DNA from: an uncultured Gammaproteobacteria bacterium
GTDB lineage: Bacteria > Pseudomonadota > Gammaproteobacteria > Pseudomonadales > Porticoccaceae
Assembly (NCBI GenBank): GCA_913058345.1
Contig: CAJXQR010000010.1
Coordinates: 25,307 to 89,306, forward strand
Reading direction: 5' to 3'
Length of the DNA: 64,000 nt
This document shows positions 47,053 through 55,966 of this stretch, piece by piece. Under the pieces are notes generated by a model, which worked only from the letters and a program-made list of their open reading frames with translations, did not search any database and had not been told where the DNA came from. Both the position numbers and the translations under genes were made by a program. The stretch's first letter is position 1. The number at the start of each line of letters is the position of its first letter.

Positions 47053-47958
47053 TTGATTGTGCGCAATTATTTTTACCTTTTTAGTCTTCTGGCCTGTCTG
47101 ATTGGCCATTCCTCAGCCGCTGGAGCTAATGAAGCCCCCACCGATAAAATTCGCGTGGTTGCAAGTTTCAGTATTCTCGGCGACATGGTTCGAGAACTGG
47201 GCGGCGACAAGGTGGCAATTGCCATACTGGTCGGACCCGATAGCGATGGGCACCTCTACCGCCCAACGCCCTCCGACGGTAAGACGATAACTCAGTCCGA
47301 TCTCGTCATTACCAATGGTCTACATTTTGAGGGCTGGATAACACGACTAATTGACAGTGCCAACTACCATGGCCCCGTTGTCATCGCCACAGATGGCGTT
47401 CATGCCTTACAGGTGAACGGTGAACCCGACCCCCACGCATGGCAGAGTTTGGAAAATGCTCGCCTTTATGCCAACAATATCACCCGAGCGTTGATCCGGT
47501 TACAACCAGAGTCTGCGGAGTACTTTGCACAACGTAAGCAGCAATTTGACGTCGATATCCTGCAACTTCAACAAACAGCACAACGGCTCTTCAGCACCAC
47601 TCCTGCCGACCAGCGGCTTGTGGTCACCAGCCACGATGCCTTTGGCTATTTCGGGCGAGAATACGGCATTCAGTTTATTGCCCCTTTGGGGGTGAACACC
47701 GATTCAGAGGCCAGTGCCAGCAACGTCGCTCAGCTGATACGCCAGATCAAAAGCCAAAACATTCGCGCCGTGTTTGTCGAAAATATTACCGACCCGCGCC
47801 TGATGGAACAAGTTGCCAGAGAAACCGGTGCCCACATTGGCGGCAGCTTATATTCCGACGCCCTCTCGTCTGTCTCTGGACCTGCGTCCACATATCTGAA
47901 AATGATGCGCCACAACATAACGTTTATCAGTGCTGCGCTGGAGTCCTCTAGAGAATAA
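47053..47958 (+). CDS. Metal ABC transporter substrate-binding protein
   Basis: This 301-aa cluster A-I binding protein of the ZnuA/MntC/TroA family has a signal peptide (about 1-25). Ligand candidates are H67 in GHLYRPTPSD, H128 in DPHAW, H193-194 region in VTSHDAFGYFG, and the Asp in LYSDALS. It lacks the His-rich loop typical of ZnuA, which leaves the metal open, although the Zur-like operator favours zinc. The start is TTG 47053 or GTG 47059. It ends the four-gene unit. Confidence 0.88.
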   Translation: MIVRNYFYLFSLLACLIGHSSAAGANEAPTDKIRVVASFSILGDMVRELGGDKVAIAILVGPDSDGHLYRPTPSDGKTITQSDLVITNGLHFEGWITRLIDSANYHGPVVIATDGVHALQVNGEPDPHAWQSLENARLYANNITRALIRLQPESAEYFAQRKQQFDVDILQLQQTAQRLFSTTPADQRLVVTSHDAFGYFGREYGIQFIAPLGVNTDSEASASNVAQLIRQIKSQNIRAVFVENITDPRLMEQVARETGAHIGGSLYSDALSSVSGPASTYLKMMRHNITFISAALESSRE

Positions 47959-48093
47959 GGCGAGAAATTATACTGCCACCCCCATCCTCCGCCGATGACG
48001 ATATTCCCTTACGGGAACCGTACGGGGATGTCGATTGAGGGTGGCCGAACAAGATTTAAAACTCAGTTAAATCGAACTAAAAGGTGACTAAGA

Positions 48094-48534
48094 TTGAAAG
48101 ATATCAAAAAAACATTCCGCAACATTGAGAAAATGTTGAGAAATTCCAACTGGTTTGACGATGGATGGGATATCTATAATCGAGGCCCTTATATCCAGCT
48201 TTACAAAGAAAGCTGGCATAACCAGAACCAAAGCGGCATTCATTTTGAAACTTACATTGAAGCGCCGCAAATACAAAAAAAACAATTCCCTATTTGTATG
48301 CATGCAGAAGAAGACTGCCCACTACGGGATCAATTTATACAAGAGTTTTTAAGACTAGAGGCAGATCGAATACGAAGTTGGAAAGGCTACAGCGTCATCG
48401 GCGAGGGATATAACATATGTTCCCGCACACTGCCCCTTAATTTCAAAAATTTGGAGCAACGTTTACTCGAAGAATTCAACAGGCTTCGACGACTCGATGT
48501 CAGCATTGAAAAAGCATTAAATCACGTTAATTGA
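48094..48534 (+). CDS. Unknown 146-aa protein
   Basis: This is a soluble protein without signal peptide or recognised domain. It has aromatic-rich blocks (WFDDGWDIYNRGPYIQLY) and a His/Glu/Cys region near 70-78. The start is a TTG at 48094 with AAGGTG about 7 nt upstream. It is followed after 7 bp by a DUF1289 gene, so the two are probably co-transcribed. It lies between a metal importer and a TonB receptor, so a metal-related role is plausible but unproven. The region is AT-richer than the flanks. Confidence 0.6.
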   Translation: MKDIKKTFRNIEKMLRNSNWFDDGWDIYNRGPYIQLYKESWHNQNQSGIHFETYIEAPQIQKKQFPICMHAEEDCPLRDQFIQEFLRLEADRIRSWKGYSVIGEGYNICSRTLPLNFKNLEQRLLEEFNRLRRLDVSIEKALNHVN

Positions 48535-48541
48535 TCAAATA

Positions 48542-48727
48542 ATGAAAACACCAAAAAGCCCTTGTGTTAATGTCTGCCAATTTTCTGGCGCCACCGGATG
48601 GTGCACCGGCTGCGGTCGGACTCGACACGAATGTCGACAATGGAAGAACTTAAAGCCCTATAAAAAACAAACGCTGCAGAAAGAACTTGAGAAAAGAGTC
48701 TCTAAAATAAAGCTTGAAAAAGAATAA
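48542..48727 (+). CDS. DUF1289-family small cysteine protein
   Basis: This 61-aa protein carries the DUF1289 signature: SPCVNVCQF, then CTGCGRTRHECRQW. The four Cys could bind a metal or an Fe-S cluster. The family is widespread and of unknown function, and often sits near iron or redox genes. The C-terminal third is Lys-rich. It lies 7 bp after the unknown gene upstream. Confidence 0.85.
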   Translation: MKTPKSPCVNVCQFSGATGWCTGCGRTRHECRQWKNLKPYKKQTLQKELEKRVSKIKLEKE

Positions 48728-48842
48728 GGCCAAGAATACGACCGCGTAGCTTTACCGGCATTGACCACGACTTACCGTCTCAAACCGTCATTGCGGCTGT
48801 CCTGCCCCTCTCGATCTAAGCAAGTGATAACTAAAAATTTAA

Positions 48843-48878
48843 TACTTAAAAAATATGATATGCCATATTTTTTAAGTA
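48843..48878 (+). repeat. Perfect AT-rich inverted repeat before the TonB receptor
   Basis: A 15-bp perfect stem (48843-48857 with 48864-48878) has a 6-nt loop ATATGC. Its right arm ends at the ribosome binding site AAAGGA (48878-48883). It could be an operator dyad, an RNA hairpin that affects translation, or a leftover terminator. Confidence 0.7.
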
Positions 48879-48889
48879 AAGGAACGCGA

Positions 48890-51043
48890 ATGAAAAAGTC
48901 ACAATCTAATACCAAAGAATCACCAACCTTCACGCCCTTCTTGCCATATTCCCTGGTGATAGTCGCCGGCGTGTGTGGGGTGGCCGGGCCTGCTCAGGCC
49001 GAAAAACACACTATGGAAATTATTGAAGTTCGTGCCAACAGTCTGGACGACAAGGGCCTTGCCCTGGATTCTGAAAACAGCGCCGCCAGTCGTTTGGGGC
49101 TATCTATTCTGGATATTCCTGCCAGTGTCTCGGTGATCGGAAAGGAATCTATCGCCATAAAAGGTGACTTTTCCGGTCTGTCTGCCGTGACCCGGGCTAC
49201 GGGTTTCTCTGCCAGTAGCAGCCCCGGGAACGGCGGTACGTCCACTTCGGTGCGTGGTTTCAATGGCCACAGTTCCGTGGTTAACACCTATGATGGCACT
49301 CGACTCTATGTGGGGGCAGGAACCGTGAGCTTTCCAGCGGATACCTGGACGGTGGAGCGCATCGAGGTATTGCGGGGCCCAGGGTCCGTCATCAATGGCA
49401 TCGGTGCCATTGGCGCGACCGTCAACTATGTCCCGAAAAAACCCACATTCAAAGCGATTGAGAGTGAAATCGCTGTCACCGCCGGTAGCTTCAATATGCA
49501 GCGCTACGCTGTGGGTTCGGGCGGTCAGATTAACTCCAGACTGGCTTTCCGGCTTGATGCGGTCAATCATTCAAGCGATGGCTATGTAGATCGCGCCGAC
49601 CAAGAACGTACCGCCATTGCAGGTGCCCTACTCTTCAAACCCCTGGACAATCTGGAGCTGCAGTTTAGCGTTGACTACGCCGATACAGATGCCGCCCCCT
49701 ATTGGGGAACTCCAGTGGTAAACGGCAAGATCCCCAGCGGTATACGCGAGAACAACTACAATGTCGCCGATGGCTTGGTGGAATACGAAGACCTGTGGCC
49801 CAGATTCCACGTAACATGGGATATCAACGACCATGTCCAGTTACGTAGCGATACCTATTACCTGACCGCCGAACGCCACTGGCGTAACGTGGAATCTTAT
49901 GATTACAACCCTGACACGGGGCTGGTGGATCGCGCTTTTTATCTCGAAATCCTGCATGAGCAAGAACAGCTTGGTAACCGCAGCGACCTGTTATTCGATA
50001 TGAACATCGGTGGCATGCGCAACCGCCTCAGTGTAGGCCTTGAAGTTAACCAGATCGATTTCAGCCACATCAATAATCGGCCCTATGCAGGCAGTAGCAG
50101 TGTTGATTTACTCAATCCTCACCCTGGAAATTGGGCAGAGGGAGGAGACAGCGAGACCACACGGGATTACGACTCCGAAGCTTTCCAGTATGCGGTATTT
50201 CTCGACAATGTACTGGCGCTCAACGAACAGTGGGACTTGGTGAGCGGGATTCGCCAGGATGAAATTAACGTCGAACGGCGTGACCTGGCACGCACAAACG
50301 GTGAGCCTGCCGAATTTATCGACGAAGATTTCTCTGGAACCAGCTGGCGTCTCGGCGCTGTCTATAAACCTACAGAAAACACCAGCCTCTATGCCCAATA
50401 CAGTACCGCGGTAGACGCGATCCAATCACTGCTAAGCACAACGAATACCGATCTCGATTTAGCGGAGGGCAAGCAATTCGAAGTCGGCATCAAACAGCAA
50501 GCGCTAGAGGGCAGATTACAATACACCGTCTCCCTCTACGACATCACAAAGTCAGATTTGCTCAGCTCCGATCCTGGCGGCATCCAACGACAGATCGGCG
50601 AACAGTCCTCCCGCGGTATCGAATTTGAGCTCTACTGGGTGCCACTGGATCTGTTCAGTATTGATTTTAACATCGCCTTAACCGATCCAGAGTATGAAGA
50701 ATTCCTCAGTGGCAGCGATGATTACAGTGGCAACACCCCCCGCAACGTCCCCAAAAAGACGGCTAACCTATGGCTAACCTGGCGGGCTGCCTACGCCTGG
50801 TCGGTTTCCGTCGGTGCCCGCTACGTCGGTGAACGCTACATCAATGATGCCAACACTGAGGAATTGCCCGATTACACTGTGTTTGACGCCACTGCACAGT
50901 GGCAAGTGAGTGATAATCTTCGGATAACCATGAGAGGTAAGAACCTCAACGACACCAAAGATTATGTGCTCTCTACCTATGGAAACCAGTGGATTTCGGC
51001 AGATGGCCGCAGTATGGAAGTCGGCCTGCACTATGAATTCTAA
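48890..51043 (+). CDS. TonB-dependent outer-membrane receptor, siderophore type
   Basis: This receptor of about 717 aa has a signal peptide, a plug domain (IPASVSVIGKESI start, GTSTSVRGFNG, VERIEVLRGPGSVING) and a 22-strand-type barrel ending in the aromatic terminus LHYEF. These are features of FhuA/FpvA-like metallophore receptors. I chose ATG 48890, with AAAGGA 6 nt upstream; the frame is open to 48761 but those residues do not look like a signal peptide. The partner PepSY gene begins 37 bp downstream. Ligand is unknown; a nearby Zur-box operon raises the chance of a zinc chelate. Confidence 0.9.
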   Translation: MKKSQSNTKESPTFTPFLPYSLVIVAGVCGVAGPAQAEKHTMEIIEVRANSLDDKGLALDSENSAASRLGLSILDIPASVSVIGKESIAIKGDFSGLSAVTRATGFSASSSPGNGGTSTSVRGFNGHSSVVNTYDGTRLYVGAGTVSFPADTWTVERIEVLRGPGSVINGIGAIGATVNYVPKKPTFKAIESEIAVTAGSFNMQRYAVGSGGQINSRLAFRLDAVNHSSDGYVDRADQERTAIAGALLFKPLDNLELQFSVDYADTDAAPYWGTPVVNGKIPSGIRENNYNVADGLVEYEDLWPRFHVTWDINDHVQLRSDTYYLTAERHWRNVESYDYNPDTGLVDRAFYLEILHEQEQLGNRSDLLFDMNIGGMRNRLSVGLEVNQIDFSHINNRPYAGSSSVDLLNPHPGNWAEGGDSETTRDYDSEAFQYAVFLDNVLALNEQWDLVSGIRQDEINVERRDLARTNGEPAEFIDEDFSGTSWRLGAVYKPTENTSLYAQYSTAVDAIQSLLSTTNTDLDLAEGKQFEVGIKQQALEGRLQYTVSLYDITKSDLLSSDPGGIQRQIGEQSSRGIEFELYWVPLDLFSIDFNIALTDPEYEEFLSGSDDYSGNTPRNVPKKTANLWLTWRAAYAWSVSVGARYVGERYINDANTEELPDYTVFDATAQWQVSDNLRITMRGKNLNDTKDYVLSTYGNQWISADGRSMEVGLHYEF

Positions 51044-51079
51044 TACCTGTGAATCCTGTGCTTACATCGGCGCCAACTT

Positions 51080-52606
51080 ATGAAGTTGCGGCGCTGGCTC
51101 TATCTCACTCATCGTTGGCTGGGGATTCTCCTATGCCTGCTAGTGGCCATGTGGTTTTTTTCTGGCGTGGTCATGATGTATGTCGGATTTCCGGAGCTGA
51201 CACGGCCCGAACGTCTCGCGGGGTTGGCGCCACTGCACAAAGAGGCATTGCGGGTCAAACCAACTGAGCTGCTATCGCAGCTCAATCCAGCACAAACCAT
51301 CGAAGAAATCCGTCTCACCTCAGTGCTAGGCCGCCCCGCGTGGCTCTTGCGCAACGGCGATGGTGAGCGCCATGGTTTATTTGCCGACACTGGTGAAGCC
51401 CTCTCCAGGCTTAATGTTGAGGACGCTCTGCAAGCCGGTGTCGCTTACGCTCGCGCGGCAGGCATCGCACCCGTATCCATAGAGCACAGGGCACTGCTGA
51501 AAATGGATCAGTGGTCCCTGTCCAGCAGCCTGAACCCGCACCGGCCACTGCACCTGTTGGCGCTGAATGACCCTGCGGGCACCGAAGTCTACATTTCTTC
51601 AGTGACTGGGGAGGTAATGAGAGACACTACCGCTCTGGAGCGTGGTTGGAACTGGCTGGGAGCAAACCTGCACTGGATCTACCCCCTGCAACTTCGCCGT
51701 TACAGCACGGTCTGGCATTGGGTGGTGGTGATACTTTCCCTCGCCGGCCTGGTCTCCATTCTAACAGGCGCGGTCGTGGGCGTTCTGCGCCTACGGCTGC
51801 GTCGGCGCTATCGCGGCACCGATATCACCCCCTATCGTGGCGCCATGAAGCTACACCATGTTCTAGGGCTGTTAGTCCTGATACCTTTAACCACTTACAT
51901 GCTCAGCGGATTGCTGTCGATGAACCCCTGGGGTGTATTTGATGATGACATCTCCTTTGCCGAACGTCTGGCCGCCTACAGAGGCACACCGACCCCCCAC
52001 AATATCTTGCCTCATAGCGGGACCGTGGTCTCACCTGGCATCAAGCTGGATATACCACCTGATACGCGGGAACTGATTTGGCAATGGTTGGGTAGCCGCC
52101 CCTATGCCTACGCCGTTAAGGGGGATGGACAACGCCAATTGCTCACCTCACCGAACCAGGAAAACCTGGCAACATTGGCTCTAACACAATTAAAGCAGGT
52201 CATGGCCGGGCACAAGGTCACCGCTATCGAGCGGCTCACCACGTATGACAATTACTATTACTCCCATCACCAGCGCTGGCGGGCGCTGCCGGTGTTGCGG
52301 GTATGCTTCGATGACCCCGCCGCCACCTGGTTTCATATCGACCTCACCACCGGCGAATTAATCAATCAGCTCACCCAAACAGGTCGTATAAAACGCTGGG
52401 GCTATAACGGCCTCCACAGCCTTGATTTTCAATTTCTCATTAATAACCGCCCCTCCTGGGATCTGGTGGTGATCTCACTTTGCGCCGCTGGCTTTCTGTT
52501 CTCCTCAACTGCCGTTCTCGTCGCCTGGCGACGCCTCGCTCCTAGGCGGAAACGCTACCCAAAAGAAAGATATCAGCGGATTTCAAAACCAAAGGGGTCA
52601 GAGTAA
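51080..52606 (+). CDS. PepSY-associated transmembrane protein
   Basis: This 508-aa inner-membrane protein begins LRRWLYLTHRWLGILLCLL, the PepSY-TM opening. It has further helices near 205-230, 262-283 and 465-485, with PepSY-like periplasmic domains between. Such proteins commonly follow TonB-dependent siderophore receptors and some are ferric-siderophore reductases. The 3' part (52250-52516) is duplicated at 54520-54776. Confidence 0.85.
   Translation: MKLRRWLYLTHRWLGILLCLLVAMWFFSGVVMMYVGFPELTRPERLAGLAPLHKEALRVKPTELLSQLNPAQTIEEIRLTSVLGRPAWLLRNGDGERHGLFADTGEALSRLNVEDALQAGVAYARAAGIAPVSIEHRALLKMDQWSLSSSLNPHRPLHLLALNDPAGTEVYISSVTGEVMRDTTALERGWNWLGANLHWIYPLQLRRYSTVWHWVVVILSLAGLVSILTGAVVGVLRLRLRRRYRGTDITPYRGAMKLHHVLGLLVLIPLTTYMLSGLLSMNPWGVFDDDISFAERLAAYRGTPTPHNILPHSGTVVSPGIKLDIPPDTRELIWQWLGSRPYAYAVKGDGQRQLLTSPNQENLATLALTQLKQVMAGHKVTAIERLTTYDNYYYSHHQRWRALPVLRVCFDDPAATWFHIDLTTGELINQLTQTGRIKRWGYNGLHSLDFQFLINNRPSWDLVVISLCAAGFLFSSTAVLVAWRRLAPRRKRYPKERYQRISKPKGSE
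52250..52516 (+). repeat. Direct repeat copy A (inside PepSY gene)
   Basis: This 267-bp segment recurs at 54520-54776. By eye there are five substitutions and one 10-bp deletion in the other copy. The deletion falls between two GCGCTG direct repeats, which suggests slippage. Copy A is in frame within the intact PepSY gene. Confidence 0.95.
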
Positions 52607-53314
52607 TTGATATTAGCCCTTTGCCGGTATTCCTTTGATCTTCTGTCATCTCTCCTTGCCAGAGTTGAGGCAAGACTGTTCGTTTATTTTTATATTCTGC
52701 TTGATACGCTCACTAACAAAAAATCAGTTATTCGAATAGCGTCCTTCTCCGAATGTATAGCCCGGTATCATCATGTCAAATAAAGCGGTATATCACTTTT
52801 GTCAGGTGCCAGGCGCCTGGATATCTCCAGAAACAATGCCTGAAGATATTCGCCAAGTGATGTGTTTTTCTTCTCTCTATTACTGTATTGAAATAGCCTA
52901 TGACATCTTATTCAAAGGGACGGGTTTGGCCGTTTTATGGAATTCATTGCTGTGACTTACCGCGCCAGGAAGGAAGTGTCGTGTTTATACTTGTTTTTTT
53001 GCATTTTAAAAGGCAGCCCGGATAACGATAATGAAAAGCAATAATATCCTACTGGATTTAATGCCTATTTTTTATTATGTAAACAGGAGCGGCATTCAAT
53101 AATAAATTCACCGAGGCCTAACTTGCACCTTTACCCCGCATCTTTAAGTGAACTTATAATTTAGCTATCTACACAGCAATATTTTTTAATGATAAGCTAG
53201 CATAAAGACATAGATTAATTATTTTTTTATCTAATTTTTAAAACCGCAAACTAAAATTTTAAGAAATGTCTCTCAATCGTTTAATTGATTATCGATACTA
53301 AGGAAAGTCCAACC
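52607..53314. other. AT-rich intergenic region before the dehydrogenase
   Basis: About 700 bp, increasingly AT-rich from 53000 on. A 60-codon frame at 52773-52955 starts at an ATG and gives a Cys/Tyr-rich peptide with no known motif; it may be a small gene or chance. No insertion sequence ends were recognised. Confidence 0.5.
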
Positions 53315-54151
53315 ATGAACAGAAAAACTATCGTATTAACTGGAGCCTCCTCGGGCATCGGTGAGGCTGCCGCAAAAATAATGATAGATGAGGGGCACAA
53401 ACTGATCACTCTTGATCTTCAAGGACCACCACCAGGATCTAGTCAGCATATAAAATGTGATTTAAATGATCCAAAAGAGATCGAACAAGCCGTTGCACAA
53501 ATTGAAGGCAATATTGATGCACTACTGAATGTTGCAGGCGTACCGGGCACACTACCGGGAGAAGTAGTGATCGGCGTGAATGTTTTAGGGCTACGATATC
53601 TCAGCGATTTATTGATTCCTCGTTTAAATAAAGGCGGTGCAATAGCCAATATCGCCTCAATTGGCGGTTTTAGCTGGCAACGGCGAATAGCTGAAATCAA
53701 TGATTTCCTTGATACTCCTGATTTCAGCTCAGGTTTGGCGTGGTGGGAAGCTCATAAAAACGAGATTAAAATAGACCCTTATAGCTTTTCTAAAGAATGT
53801 GTCGTTGTCCTCACCATGCGCCAAGCAGGATTGACACTTGATCGCGGCGCCCGAGCAAATAGCGTCAGTCCAGGCCCGGTTGAAACATCTTTATTACCTG
53901 ACTTCAAGCGTCAAATGGGAGAAGATCAACTTGAGTGGGTCATCAACACAATAGGCCGCGCAGCACAGCCAAAGGATATAGCAGAAGTGCTCTGCTTCTT
54001 GGCCACCGGCCCGTCTACCTGGGTTAATGGGCGCGATATAATTGTAGATGGCGGCTATAGTGCTGGCATAACTGCTCGCTGGATAGACCCTAATGATGCC
54101 CCCGTTCGTCATGCAAAAATAAATAAAGCTGAGAACAATCAAATCCAGTAA
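53315..54151 (+). CDS. Short-chain dehydrogenase/reductase
   Basis: This 278-aa SDR has the cofactor motif TGASSGIGEAA (near residue 7), NVAGVPG, and the catalytic Ser/Tyr/Lys set with YSFSKE as Y-x3-K. SPGPVET and a C-terminal DGGYSAG follow. It resembles 3-alpha-hydroxysteroid dehydrogenase-like SDRs. I chose ATG 53315 because AAGGAAAG lies about 8 nt upstream. Codon use and base composition are AT-richer than in the flanking genes, and it sits between two copies of a PepSY gene segment, so it may have been acquired. Confidence 0.88.
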   Translation: MNRKTIVLTGASSGIGEAAAKIMIDEGHKLITLDLQGPPPGSSQHIKCDLNDPKEIEQAVAQIEGNIDALLNVAGVPGTLPGEVVIGVNVLGLRYLSDLLIPRLNKGGAIANIASIGGFSWQRRIAEINDFLDTPDFSSGLAWWEAHKNEIKIDPYSFSKECVVVLTMRQAGLTLDRGARANSVSPGPVETSLLPDFKRQMGEDQLEWVINTIGRAAQPKDIAEVLCFLATGPSTWVNGRDIIVDGGYSAGITARWIDPNDAPVRHAKINKAENNQIQ

Positions 54152-54160
54152 CAAATACCA

Positions 54161-54203
54161 TAATGCACTGAATACAATATGAAAATTTGTATTCAGTGCA
54201 TTA
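54161..54203 (+). terminator. Terminator-like perfect hairpin after the dehydrogenase
   Basis: A perfect 17-bp stem (54161-54177 with 54187-54203) has a 9-nt loop. It starts 9 bp after the stop codon and is followed by AT-rich sequence. Confidence 0.75.
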
Positions 54204-54519
54204 ATTAAAAGTTATATCCATAAGGGCAGGCTGAACCTACTCTAGTTTGAAGCACCATTTGAAAACTGGGATAAACTGCCGGATTTGGCTCTACTATCAA
54301 TTAAACACATGTAGAAGGCGGCCATTCATTTTGGCATTGGGTCGTTTTTAAGCGGAGTATAGACGGTCAGAAAGTTTTGGATTCAGCAGCGTACTTAACT
54401 GAAAATATCAGAACTGATTTTCAAGTCGTGAAGAAAAAGTAGTTCATCGAAGTAAAAAAATATAAGCAATAGCTCCGTGTTCGCTTGGTATACAAGGCGC
54501 ATGTAAATAGCGCCAAGGA
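54204..54519. other. Intergenic region before the PepSY fragment
   Basis: These 316 bp contain no supportable gene. A small stem GGCGC/GCGCC near 54497-54515 lies directly against the left end of the PepSY fragment. Confidence 0.5.
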
Positions 54520-54776
54520 AATTATTATTACTCCCATCACCAGCGCTGCCGGTATTGCGGGTATGCTTCGATGACCCCGCCGCCACCTGGTTTCATATCG
54601 ACCTCACCACCGGCGAATTAATCAATCAGCTCACCCAAACAGGTCGTATAAAACGCTGGGGCTATAACGGCCTCCACAGCCTTGATTTTCAATTTCTCAT
54701 TAATAACCGCCCGTCCTGGGATCTGGTGGTGATCTCACTTTGCACCGCTGGCTTTTTGTTCTCCTCAACTGCCGTT
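54520..54776 (+). pseudogene. Duplicated 3' fragment of the PepSY gene (copy B)
   Basis: This 257-bp segment is nearly identical to 52250-52516 but lacks 10 bp near its start, which breaks the frame. It has neither the 5' part of the gene nor its last ~90 bp. A TGA follows at 54777-54779. It is a dead remnant left by duplication or recombination. Confidence 0.9.
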
Positions 54777-54866
54777 TGATCAACAGAGACTTTCGCCTGA
54801 AATCCAAGTCTCAAAGGGTGCAACCCAGTGTAGCGATTAAGCCGCCGATTCTTCGATTCTCTCTAC

Positions 54867-55682
54867 TTACCACTCAGCAGGATCAAGGCCATAGAATGTT
54901 TGTAATTGCTGATAAAGCTCTGGCAGCCTCTTCTTCATCTGTTTTGATTTTTCAAAGAAAGATTCGGTAGCAACAGCGAAAAATTCAGGCGCAGAAACAG
55001 CCCCGTATTCGTCAATCACCTTATTCTTACCCCGTTTAACCCGCTCGAGGAACTCATCATATTCTCGCGTTAACACCTCCGCCCACTCCTTGTAGTGAGC
55101 GCTTTCCCGGAGCACAGGCAATCCATCCATAACCCCATTTTCTTCATCGAGCTTATGGGCAAACTCGTGCAAAACCACATTATGCCCATCCTCCTCATTG
55201 CTAGAACCCCGCACCACATCTGCTAAGGACAATACAATTGGCCCGCGATACCAGGACTCACCGGCCCGTGTGCTGTCCTCATGCACTTCCACCATGCCGT
55301 CATAGCTGACTTGTCTAGCCACATAGGTATCGGGATAAACCAGAATAGTTTCAAAACCAGGGAAGTGCTTCATCTGTCTATTGACTAACAACATGCAAGC
55401 ATTAGCCGCTATAACAAGCCGAATCTCGTCATTGATTTCAAGACCATCACAACCAACAAAAACCTTTTCATCAAGAAAATGATTGATACAGCCCTGCAGT
55501 GTTTCTCGTAATTCCTTAGGCAAGCGTGCGTACAGCGGCACCTTATTCTCAAGAAGGGTGATGTATTCAGTCGCAAGCGGTTCCTGGAGAAGCCGGTTGC
55601 GACGGGCCTTCAATCTATATCGTCGAATGCCCCAAATACTGGCGGCCAGGGCAAAAAAAATAAAAACCATTAAGACTTGCAA
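54867..55682 (-). CDS. mtfA: MtfA-family zinc peptidase (M90)
   Basis: This 271-aa protein has an N-terminal membrane helix (about 3-20) and the M90 zinc-peptidase core with HEFAH (172-176) and the following LDEENG. The third ligand is probably a Glu further downstream. E. coli MtfA binds the repressor Mlc and has aminopeptidase activity; family members here are often membrane-anchored (DUF980). It is monocistronic. Its 3' end is 90 bp from the PepSY fragment. Confidence 0.9.
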   Translation of the reverse strand: MQVLMVFIFFALAASIWGIRRYRLKARRNRLLQEPLATEYITLLENKVPLYARLPKELRETLQGCINHFLDEKVFVGCDGLEINDEIRLVIAANACMLLVNRQMKHFPGFETILVYPDTYVARQVSYDGMVEVHEDSTRAGESWYRGPIVLSLADVVRGSSNEEDGHNVVLHEFAHKLDEENGVMDGLPVLRESAHYKEWAEVLTREYDEFLERVKRGKNKVIDEYGAVSAPEFFAVATESFFEKSKQMKKRLPELYQQLQTFYGLDPAEW

Positions 55683-55966
55683 GATGATATGACCTTCAGG
55701 GTTAAACGATTAGCTCAGATTATATCTCTTTATGTGAAAGCGCTGAGGCTAAAGAAATTCTTATCCAGGTCTCTCAAATCAAGCTTGGCCGGGGTTTAAA
55801 AAGGGAGGTGGAGAAGTGCGGGGCTACAAAACTCTATTAGTTCTTTCGTAGGCATAACGCATGCACTTACGAAGTCTTTTTTATGAAAGAAATATCAAAC
55901 TAGTCTCCCCCTCGATATTCATTGATACGAAAAGTGCCCTGTAGCTAGACTGATTCGCCCTTTGCC

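Noticed and set aside
47975..48045. Inverted GCCACCC/GGGTGGC around 70 bp after the binding-protein gene, considered as terminator
   Set aside because: Arms are too far apart and there is no U-run.
52607..54519. Transposon or integron carrying the dehydrogenase
   Set aside because: No transposase, integrase, terminal inverted repeats or target-site duplication could be seen; only the PepSY segment duplication supports an insertion.
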